From the NCBI RefSeq assembly GCF_000374485.1, contig NZ_KB894491.1, positions 248,546-312,545 of the forward strand: DNA of 64,000 nucleotides. The letters are read 5' to 3'. The first letter of the stretch is position 1; the number at the start of each line of letters is the position of its first letter. Position numbers and translations under genes: made by a program. Shown here piece by piece: positions 47,123 to 53,741 of the stretch. A model generated the notes under the pieces. That model was not told the DNA's origin, searched no databases, and was given only the letters and a program-made list of their open reading frames with translations. The DNA is from Algicola sagamiensis DSM 14643. Lineage in GTDB: Bacteria; Pseudomonadota; Gammaproteobacteria; Enterobacterales; Alteromonadaceae.

Positions 47123-47809
47123 ATGGGTATTTTAAGTAAACTTTTTACAGCTGTACGTGGTGGTGCTCGCGAAGCGGGTGAAGCGGTTGTTGATATGAAC
47201 GCGATTCGCATCTTTGAGCAAGAAATCGTTGATGCCAGAAACGCTTTAGATAAAGCAAAACGTAGCCTCACAGAAGTGATGGCAAATGAGATGCAGACAA
47301 AACGTAAAATTTCTGCATTGAACGAAAGTATTGCTGAGCATGAAGGTTATGCAGCGCAAGCACTTGAAAAAGGCAATGAGCCACTTGCCCTTGAGATTGC
47401 AGAGAAAATCGCTGAATTCGAAAACGAAAAGGAAGAGCAAGAAGCAATCCTTGGTAACTTTACCGCAAGCGTTGCTCAATTAAAGAGCCAAATTAAAGAA
47501 GCAGAAAAAACGATTAAGGAAAATCAGCGTCAGTTGTCCATCGTCAAGACAACCGATAGCGTTCAAAAAGCAACAATGGCTGTGAATACAACATTGTCGA
47601 ATAATTCATCGTCAATGTCTTCAGCAAAAGCGTCACTTGAGCGCATCAAAAAGCGTCAGCAAGATCAGGCTGACCAGCTTAAAGCAGCTCAGGAACTGCA
47701 TGACGAATCATCAGGTGTAAACCTGAAGTCAAAAATGGAAGAAGCTGGTATCGGCGGCTCGAAATCAAGTGGTAGCGATGTCCTTGCCCGTTTGAAGTCA
47801 AAGCAGTAA
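47123..47809 (+). CDS. PspA/IM30-family membrane-associated protein (YjfJ-like)
   Basis: A 228-residue helical protein of the PspA/Vipp1/ESCRT-III superfamily. It has an amphipathic N-terminal segment (GILSKLFTAVRGG), long coiled-coil helices (MNAIRIFEQEIVDARNALDK onward) and a short glycine/serine C-terminal tail. Family members bind stressed membranes and polymerise. Its neighbours mark it as the YjfJ branch rather than PspA of the pspABC operon: no PspB, PspC or PspF genes are near. An intrinsic-terminator-like hairpin follows. Confidence 0.9.
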   Translation: MGILSKLFTAVRGGAREAGEAVVDMNAIRIFEQEIVDARNALDKAKRSLTEVMANEMQTKRKISALNESIAEHEGYAAQALEKGNEPLALEIAEKIAEFENEKEEQEAILGNFTASVAQLKSQIKEAEKTIKENQRQLSIVKTTDSVQKATMAVNTTLSNNSSSMSSAKASLERIKKRQQDQADQLKAAQELHDESSGVNLKSKMEEAGIGGSKSSGSDVLARLKSKQ

Positions 47810-47827
47810 TTTCAATTCCGTTCTATA

Positions 47828-47857
47828 GCGCACGTGTTGATAACCGTGCGCTTTTTT
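47828..47857 (+). terminator. Intercistronic terminator/attenuator after the PspA-like gene
   Basis: A stem GCGCACG / CGTGCGC with a 10-nt loop is followed by six T. It lies between two genes of the same cluster, so it should reduce read-through and favour excess PspA-like protein over the downstream products. Confidence 0.75.
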
Positions 47858-47873
47858 CTTTGGGAGTTTCATT

Positions 47874-48512
47874 ATGTTTAGCAAGTTGTTTAAAAAATCC
47901 AAACCTGTGAAAACCCTCTCCAAGCCAGCTGATTTGCAAGTCGGTGATATGTTACAGCTCATCGATTCTTTTGCACTCCCACCAGAATTAAAAGGCGCGA
48001 CCTTAACCGTCACTCAGGTCAACACCTACGAATATGAATATGAAAACGAATTCGAGTTCGTGCTGAAAGGTCCAGGCCAAAGAAGTATATTCATGACCAT
48101 TGAAAACGACGACGGTGAAGAATGGGCAAATTTCAGCATCAAAATCGAGCGTAAGGATGTTGATGAAATATTTACCCTTGAGCAATTCGCCCATATTTTT
48201 GATGACGAAGATCTGACAGAGATCGATACAAAACAGGTGCCTGAGAAGTTCGAACGTTGGTTGGATGACAGCTATAAGCAGTGTTCTGAAGTCTATAAGG
48301 GTTATTACCACGAGCAAGACTTCCGCGGCAGGGCGATTCAAACTTATGCGGGGGATGGGAGTGAGCCTTTTGAGGCATTTTCTTTAATGTCATCAGAAGA
48401 AGACTACTTTGTACACATTGAGATCTGGCCAGATGGCGATACGGATGTGTCATTAATGATTTGCCGCCCAGTTTCTGATATCGTTGACCTTTTTCCAGGG
48501 GATCCACGTTAA
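47874..48512 (+). CDS. DUF2491 protein (YjfK-like)
   Basis: A 212-residue soluble acidic protein. The start (MFSKLFKKSKPVKTLSKP) and the body (LQVGDMLQLIDSFALPPEL, FSLMSSEEDYFVHIEIWPDG) match the DUF2491/YjfK family. In E. coli yjfK follows yjfJ, matching the order here. Function unknown. Its TAA overlaps the ATG of the next gene by one base (48512), so the small gene is translationally coupled. Confidence 0.85.
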   Translation: MFSKLFKKSKPVKTLSKPADLQVGDMLQLIDSFALPPELKGATLTVTQVNTYEYEYENEFEFVLKGPGQRSIFMTIENDDGEEWANFSIKIERKDVDEIFTLEQFAHIFDDEDLTEIDTKQVPEKFERWLDDSYKQCSEVYKGYYHEQDFRGRAIQTYAGDGSEPFEAFSLMSSEEDYFVHIEIWPDGDTDVSLMICRPVSDIVDLFPGDPR

Positions 48513-48841
48513 TGGTCACTAAGACAGAGAAGTGGGAAAAACAGGAAAAGGCGATCCGTGCAACACAACTCGCCTTTGACTTAAGTGCAAATGTGCAAAA
48601 AACCATTAAGAAAGTCGCAATTGATGAAGATCTCACACCATCGGATATGATCCGTCAAATTCTTGGATTAGAAGTCAAGTCCAAGAAAACGAGACAGCGC
48701 CTATCTTTTTATCTCAATGATGATGAGCTGGCAGAACTCGCACAAAAGTTTGAAATTGAGAAGGAAGATAAACGTGCAATTAAGCAGCGGGTTGCTGAAA
48801 AACTAATCCAGTATGCAGCGAAAGAAAGCCCGGAAAGCTAA
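48512..48841 (+). CDS. Small protein with two ribbon-helix-helix-like units
   Basis: 109 residues with no signal or membrane segment. It can be read as two successive strand-helix-helix units. The first (about 16-54) is TQLAFDL, then SANVQKTIKKVAIDED, then TPSDMIRQILGL. The second (about 60-103) is QRLSFYL, then NDDELAELAQKFEIE, then KRAIKQRVAEKLIQYA. This is the ribbon-helix-helix pattern duplicated, as in TraY-type single-chain RHH proteins. The assignment is by eye. As the last gene of the cluster it is the only visible candidate to bind the twin palindromes at the promoter (inference). A strong terminator follows. Confidence 0.7.
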   Translation: MVTKTEKWEKQEKAIRATQLAFDLSANVQKTIKKVAIDEDLTPSDMIRQILGLEVKSKKTRQRLSFYLNDDELAELAQKFEIEKEDKRAIKQRVAEKLIQYAAKESPES

Positions 48842-48860
48842 CGCGCCCTAGCGCTTTTTT

Positions 48861-48887
48861 AAAAGGCACTTTATGAGTGCCTTTTTT
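48861..48887 (+). terminator. Intrinsic terminator of the PspA/polyamine cluster
   Basis: A stem AAAAGGCACT / AGTGCCTTTT with a 5-nt loop and a run of T lies 20 bp after the last stop of the cluster. Confidence 0.9.
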
Positions 48888-48970
48888 ATTGATTTTTCAT
48901 TTGATTGTTGAATATGACTTTCTATTTGCTGAAGTCTACCTGTTCAAGTTTGAGAAAGAGTTCGATTCAA

Positions 48971-49420
48971 CTAATACTCAAACTGGCTTTCAAACGCAAG
49001 ATCTTGTTCTTCTATTGTCCCATCAGCATGCGTCACTATGGTGTGTAAATTCCAGGTCATTTTAGGCTCTGAGCAAGCACCAAGATAAAAATCAGCAACA
49101 AAGTCGCCATTATCTAATCGAGCAAACTGTAATGGGATACGTCCCATGTACATATTGACACCTTCTATGTATCCACTGACTTGAAATTCTTTCTTTGGTG
49201 CCAGTCCTTGAATAGAAATACGCTGCTTTGATTCCACCTGAACTGGATAGTCCGAAAGCGTATAGATGAAAGATGATTGTGAACAGGACTTATTTTTTTG
49301 CCAGTCACAAGTTGCTTTGTCTATTTCAGTCGCTGTAGAATGGGACGATTTCAAAGACAATGTATCGCCGCAACTCATGATAAAGAATGTCAGAAAAACA
49401 CCTAAGAAATAACGCCACAT
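48971..49420 (-). CDS. Small lipoprotein of unknown function
   Basis: 149 residues. The signal peptide MWRYFLGVFLTFFIM leads to Ser-Cys at about residue 17 (lipobox Ile-Met-Ser-Cys), followed by a Ser/Thr-rich linker. The mature part has a Cys pair region (CDWQKNKSC) and beta-prone sequence (VSGYIEGVNMYMGRIPLQFARL). No family was recognised. It converges with the end of the PspA cluster and diverges from the cbb3 oxidase promoter region. Confidence 0.65.
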   Translation of the reverse strand: MWRYFLGVFLTFFIMSCGDTLSLKSSHSTATEIDKATCDWQKNKSCSQSSFIYTLSDYPVQVESKQRISIQGLAPKKEFQVSGYIEGVNMYMGRIPLQFARLDNGDFVADFYLGACSEPKMTWNLHTIVTHADGTIEEQDLAFESQFEY

Positions 49421-49854
49421 AAAATTGATTCACTCCAAAAATTCGCAGTAATTCTACCGCTAAAGTTAGAAAAATGCGAAAAAACGCCTGGAGAGTCTAC
49501 TATTTAAACAGGTAAATTGTTATAGGTCACGTTTTCACGGGTTTGTTCTATCTTTTTAAGAATAAAACCCTTATTATTCGCGGGCTAATTTTAAACCTCC
49601 GAATCAAGTGGTTTTAACAATACCAATTACATGAATTCATTGAGTACCTTTGTTGGATGCAACTTATCCAACTGACGCTTTTATTCCGCGAACTGTGCTA
49701 GCTGTCCGGAAAAATCGTCGTACGACGGTAACCATTGATTTAATCTGATTGGTATTTCAGTTCCACGCTACTTGATCCAAGTGGTATGGGCCTGTGGTTG
49801 CTTTAATCACAGGGTAGACATTAATGCAATCTTTATTGCTACGGAAGCCAGAAA
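49421..49854. other. 434-bp regulatory/repeat region upstream of ccoN
   Basis: No gene is seen. It holds a 138-bp MITE-like element (49619-49756) and several inverted repeats. An 8-bp direct repeat CAAGTGGT occurs at 49605-49612 and 49778-49785 around the element. No convincing TTGAT-N4-ATCAA FNR/ANR box was found, although such a site would be expected for cbb3 control. Confidence 0.55.
49619..49756. repeat. MITE-like element with 9-bp terminal inverted repeats
   Basis: Perfect terminal inverted repeats AATACCAAT (49619-49627) and ATTGGTATT (49748-49756) bound 138 bp with no coding capacity. Inside lie the hairpin GTTGGAT / ATCCAAC (49652-49672) and the palindrome CGTCGTACGACG (49716-49727). 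An outer pair ATCAAGT (49603-49609) / ACTTGAT (49770-49776) extends the symmetry. Similar AATACCAAT-ended repeats are, as I recall, common in marine gammaproteobacteria. No clean target duplication abuts the ends. Confidence 0.6.
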
Positions 49855-51288
49855 ATGAGCCAATCTATCGCAACTCATGCTGACTATAACTACAAAGTAG
49901 TGCGTCAGTTCACTGTCACAACAGTGATCTGGGGCCTTATAGGTATGGCCCTGGGTGTGTTTATTGCGGCACAGCTGTATTGGCCACAGCTCAACTTTGA
50001 TGTGCCTTGGTTAACATTCAGCCATCTTAGACCGTTACACACAAACGCTGTTATCTTTGCATTCGGTACGAGTGCACTCTTTGCAACGTCTTATTACGTT
50101 GTTCAACGGACATGTAAAGTTCGTTTAATATCTGACCGACTTGCTGCTTTTACCTTCTGGGGATGGCAGACCATACTTGTTGCTGCTGTGATCACCCTTC
50201 CACTTGGGATAACAACCAGTAAAGAATATGCGGAACTAGAATGGCCAATTGATGTTTTAATTACAATTGTTTGGGTTGCTTATGCGATCGTCTTCTTTGG
50301 TACGCTCGTCATTCGTAAAACAAGCCATATCTATGTCGCAAATTGGTTCTATGGCGGCTTCATCATTACTGTTGCGTGTCTGCACATCGTCAATAGCATG
50401 GCAATCCCTGTATCAATGTGGAAATCATATTCCATTTATGCGGGTGCCGTCGATGCAATGATCCAGTGGTGGTACGGACATAATGCGGTAGGCTTCCTGT
50501 TAACAGCTGGCTTCCTGGGAATGATGTACTACTTCGTTCCAAAACAAGCTGAGCGTCCGGTCTATTCATATCGCCTTTCAATAGTTCACTTCTGGGCGCT
50601 GGTTTCTCTTTACATATGGGCAGGTCCTCACCACTTGCACTATACCGCCCTTCCTGACTGGACTCAGTCACTTGGAATGGTAATGTCCGTGATCCTATTC
50701 GTTCCTTCTTGGGGCGGGATGATCAACGGTATCATGACGCTGTCTGGTGCGTGGCATAAGTTGAAAAACGACCCTGTTCTGCGCTTCTTGATTGTTTCAT
50801 TATCCTTCTACGGCATGTCAACATTCGAAGGCCCGATGATGGCAATCAAATCTGTGAATGCGCTTTCTCACTACACAGACTGGACCATTGGTCACGTTCA
50901 TTCTGGTGCATTAGGCTGGGTTGCGATGGTTTCCATCGGTGCGATATATCATTTGATCCCGAACCTGTTCAACCAAGAGCGTATGTATAGTCACAAATTG
51001 ATTGAGACACACTTCTGGCTACATACAACTGGTGTTGTCCTTTACATCGCTGCAATGTGGGTTTCTGGTATTCTTCAAGGAATGATGTGGAGCCAAGTCA
51101 ACGAAGATGGTTCATTGACCTATACATTCATTGAATCTATCAAAGCTTCTATGCCGTTTTATCTCATTCGTTTCATCGGTGGTGTGTTCATCGTTGCTGG
51201 TATGATCATCATGGTTTACAACATGTTCAAGACGATCTATGCCAAAGAAGGCTCACTGAAAGCTAGTGCTGATCTACAAACTGCGTGA
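49855..51288 (+). CDS. ccoN: cbb3-type cytochrome c oxidase subunit I
   Basis: Catalytic haem-copper oxidase subunit that reduces O2 at high affinity in the inner membrane. The 477 residues form about 12 transmembrane helices. Histidine ligands are visible in [39 protein letters not shown] and [13 protein letters not shown], as expected for haem b, haem b3 and CuB. The length is standard. It is the first gene of ccoNOQP, with a 434-bp upstream region containing a MITE-like repeat. Confidence 0.97.
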   Translation: MSQSIATHADYNYKVVRQFTVTTVIWGLIGMALGVFIAAQLYWPQLNFDVPWLTFSHLRPLHTNAVIFAFGTSALFATSYYVVQRTCKVRLISDRLAAFTFWGWQTILVAAVITLPLGITTSKEYAELEWPIDVLITIVWVAYAIVFFGTLVIRKTSHIYVANWFYGGFIITVACLHIVNSMAIPVSMWKSYSIYAGAVDAMIQWWYGHNAVGFLLTAGFLGMMYYFVPKQAERPVYSYRLSIVHFWALVSLYIWAGPHHLHYTALPDWTQSLGMVMSVILFVPSWGGMINGIMTLSGAWHKLKNDPVLRFLIVSLSFYGMSTFEGPMMAIKSVNALSHYTDWTIGHVHSGALGWVAMVSIGAIYHLIPNLFNQERMYSHKLIETHFWLHTTGVVLYIAAMWVSGILQGMMWSQVNEDGSLTYTFIESIKASMPFYLIRFIGGVFIVAGMIIMVYNMFKTIYAKEGSLKASADLQTA

Positions 51289-51299
51289 TAGGTGAAGAA

Positions 51300-51914
51300 A
51301 TGAGTCAAATGACAAATAAACATGAATTACTCGAAAAGAATGTAGGTCTACTGGCAATCTTCACGATCCTTGCAATCAGTATTGGTGGTCTTGTTGAGAT
51401 CACCCCATTGATTTTCCAAAAGGATACAACGGAGCCAGTTGATGGATTAAAACCTTATACAGCACTCCAGTTGGAAGGCCGTGATATCTATATTCGTGAA
51501 GGCTGTAACAATTGTCACAGCCAGATGATCCGCCCATTCCGAGCAGAAGTAGAGCGTTATGGTCACTACTCTGTTGCTGGTGAGAGTGTCTGGGAACACC
51601 CTTTCTTGTGGGGCTCAAAGCGAACTGGACCAGACTTGGCACGTGTTGGTGGACGTTACTCCGATGCTTGGCATCGTGTACACTTGATTGATCCACGTGC
51701 TGTTGTGCCTGAATCAAATATGCCTGGATTCCCTTGGTTGGAAGACAATATTCTTGACGGCAAGTTAACGGCGAAGAAGATGGAAATCTTCCGTAAGTTC
51801 GGCGTTCCTTACACTGACGAGGACATTGCAGGTGCGAAAGCATCCGTACAAGGCAAAACAGAGATGGAAGCGCTTATCGCATATCTTCAATCTCTCGGCA
51901 CGGCGTTAAAGTGA
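51300..51914 (+). CDS. ccoO: cbb3-type cytochrome c oxidase subunit II (monohaem)
   Basis: Membrane-anchored c-type cytochrome that feeds electrons to CcoN. A single N-terminal helix ([20 protein letters not shown]) is followed by the haem motif CNNCHSQ and the downstream Met ligand region ([10 protein letters not shown]). The start is placed at ATG 51300, preceded by GGTGAAG; the frame opens at a GTG 15 bases earlier, overlapping ccoN. It has 204 residues, standard for the family. Confidence 0.96.
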   Translation: MSQMTNKHELLEKNVGLLAIFTILAISIGGLVEITPLIFQKDTTEPVDGLKPYTALQLEGRDIYIREGCNNCHSQMIRPFRAEVERYGHYSVAGESVWEHPFLWGSKRTGPDLARVGGRYSDAWHRVHLIDPRAVVPESNMPGFPWLEDNILDGKLTAKKMEIFRKFGVPYTDEDIAGAKASVQGKTEMEALIAYLQSLGTALK

Positions 51915-51915
51915 T

Positions 51916-52104
51916 ATGGACTACGGAACATTTCGCGGGATCTTTACGTTAGTATTAATGGTATTGATTATCGCTATTGCAATTTGGGCGTATAGCAAAA
52001 ATCGCAAGACCGAATTTGATGATGCAGCAAATAGTATCTTCGATGAGGACGAGAAACGTTCCAATTCAGTAGCGAAAAACCAACAGGAGTCAAACAATGA
52101 GTAG
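51916..52104 (+). CDS. ccoQ: cbb3-type oxidase subunit CcoQ
   Basis: A 62-residue single-helix protein (GIFTLVLMVLIIAIAIWAYS) with an acidic cytoplasmic tail that stabilises the cbb3 complex. The length, helix and place between ccoO and ccoP are diagnostic. It starts one base after the ccoO stop and overlaps the ccoP start by 8 nt. Confidence 0.92.
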   Translation: MDYGTFRGIFTLVLMVLIIAIAIWAYSKNRKTEFDDAANSIFDEDEKRSNSVAKNQQESNNE

Positions 52105-53113
52105 CTTTTGGAGTGCATGGGTAGCTATTCTCTCACTCGGCACAATCTTTGGTTGCCTAGCCATCTTGCTATGGAACCTGAAGAACTACACCCATGTAAA
52201 AGAAGGCGAGTCCATGGGGCATGAGTTCGATGGGATTGAAGAAATCAACAACCCTTTGCCTCGCTGGTGGACCTACATGTTTCTGGCATGTATCGTCTGG
52301 TCTTTCTTTTATCTGCTCATGTTCCCAGGACTTGGGAATTGGGAAGGTCTTTTAGGTTGGAAGAGTTCAAACCAAGGGATCAAAAACCTGGCAGAATCTC
52401 GCCAATTGATGGAACAGAACATCGAAAATGATAAGTACGTTCACCTAGATCAACAGGTAAAATATGCTCGCGAGAAGTTCGATCCTATTTTTGAAGCATA
52501 TGCAAAGCTACCGATTGAGAAGCTGATTCAGGATGATAAAGCGATGAATGTCGGTAAACGCTTATATCTTCAAAACTGCTCGCAATGCCATGCTTCAGAT
52601 GCAAAAGGCGGCAACGGCTTCCCGAACTTAACTGATGCTGATTGGATACATGGCGGATCGTTTGACAAGATTAAAGAAACACTACTCTATGGTCGTAATA
52701 ACCAAATGATGGCACTTGGTGCTGCGCTTGGTGATGATGGCGTTAAAGAAGTCACTGCTTACGTCTTGAGTTTAAGTGGCCGTACAGTGGATGATGATCT
52801 TGCAGCGAAAGGTAAAGCAAAATTTGCAGTATGTAGCGCATGTCATGGTAGTGACGGCAAGGGGGCACTTGCAAACAACCTGAAAGTTGTTGGCAAAGGT
52901 CTTGAAAAACCTGCAACTATGGGGCTGAATTTAACTGATAACGTCTGGTTATACGGTGGTTCTGAACGGGCCGTTGAAGAGACGATTCGATATGGCCGTA
53001 TGGGTGTCATGCCAGCATGGAAAGATATTTTAGGAGAACAAAAAGTTCACCTTGTCTCTGCTTACATTTACAGTATATCTAGACAAGATGATAAGTTAGC
53101 CTTAAATAACTAA
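52097..53113 (+). CDS. ccoP: cbb3-type oxidase subunit III (dihaem)
   Basis: Dihaem c-type cytochrome that accepts electrons for the cbb3 oxidase. Two transmembrane helices (around 10-32 and 58-78) precede two c-type haem sites, CSQCHASD and CSACHGSD. Each is followed by a distal Met (NQMMALG and GVMPAWK). The 338-residue length is slightly larger than some because of the N-terminal double-helix region. The start overlaps ccoQ. A strong terminator follows. Confidence 0.96.
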   Translation: MSSFWSAWVAILSLGTIFGCLAILLWNLKNYTHVKEGESMGHEFDGIEEINNPLPRWWTYMFLACIVWSFFYLLMFPGLGNWEGLLGWKSSNQGIKNLAESRQLMEQNIENDKYVHLDQQVKYAREKFDPIFEAYAKLPIEKLIQDDKAMNVGKRLYLQNCSQCHASDAKGGNGFPNLTDADWIHGGSFDKIKETLLYGRNNQMMALGAALGDDGVKEVTAYVLSLSGRTVDDDLAAKGKAKFAVCSACHGSDGKGALANNLKVVGKGLEKPATMGLNLTDNVWLYGGSERAVEETIRYGRMGVMPAWKDILGEQKVHLVSAYIYSISRQDDKLALNN

Positions 53114-53119
53114 TGGATT

Positions 53120-53147
53120 AAGCCCCTATAAAATTAGGGGCTTTATT
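53120..53147 (+). terminator. Intrinsic terminator after ccoP
   Basis: A stem AAGCCCCTA / TAGGGGCTT with a 6-nt loop and a T-rich tail lies just after the ccoP stop. It separates ccoNOQP from the assembly genes. Confidence 0.9.
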
Positions 53148-53246
53148 TCATATTATCTACAGGTGATCATAAAAATAATTCAGCGCTTGTATCCACATCA
53201 AAATTTCTTATAATCAGCACATTTAATACAGGTAAGTCGTCAACTC

Positions 53247-53741
53247 ATGAATCAACCTTGGTATAAACAGTTCTGGCCCTGGTTTGTTTTTATCCTGCCA
53301 GCAACAGCCGTTGTGGCAAGTATCAGCACTTTTATCATCGCTAACCTTAATCAGCCTGCCATGGTGATTGATGACTACTATAAAGAGGGGAAAGCCATTA
53401 ATTTGGAACTTTCCAAATACCGTAAAGCACTTGAGCTTGGTGTTGAATTTCAAGCTCAGATCCAGCCGGACTCAATCTCATTCAAGCCGAAGGTGGCTTT
53501 CAAAGACGAAACTGCGCTGACGCTATCATTTTTCCACCCAACCTTGGAAGAAAAAGACTTTTCGATTCTGCTCACAGCAAATGCTGTTGGACAGTATCAG
53601 GGTATACTTGAAGAAAAACTATCAGGCCACTGGACGATTTATGTCGAACCGTTCGATAAATCGTGGAAACTTAAAAAAGAACTTTACCTACCAACAGACT
53701 CAAAATTTCAGATTGATGCCGTACCGAAGTTAAATCAATGA
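53247..53741 (+). CDS. ccoH: FixH/CcoH-family cbb3 assembly protein
   Basis: A 164-residue membrane protein needed for cbb3 maturation. One helix (WPWFVFILPATAVVASISTFI) is followed by DDYYKEGKAINLELSKYRKA, the FixH signature, and a periplasmic beta domain. Its ATG is 100 bp past the ccoP terminator region, and its stop overlaps the ccoI start by 4 nt. The ccoG (FixG) gene that usually stands between ccoP and ccoH is missing here. Confidence 0.9.
   Translation: MNQPWYKQFWPWFVFILPATAVVASISTFIIANLNQPAMVIDDYYKEGKAINLELSKYRKALELGVEFQAQIQPDSISFKPKVAFKDETALTLSFFHPTLEEKDFSILLTANAVGQYQGILEEKLSGHWTIYVEPFDKSWKLKKELYLPTDSKFQIDAVPKLNQ

Noticed and set aside
46679-48841. Reading the PspA-like gene as part of a classic pspFABC system
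   Set aside because: No PspB, PspC or PspF genes are present; the neighbours DUF2170, DUF2491 and DUF350 mark the YjfJ branch.
49735-49782. Possible FNR/ANR box upstream of ccoN (TTGAT at about 49735 and 49772)
   Set aside because: Only left half-sites match; no ATCAA follows at the required 4-bp spacing. TTGATTTAATCTGA fails most right-half positions.
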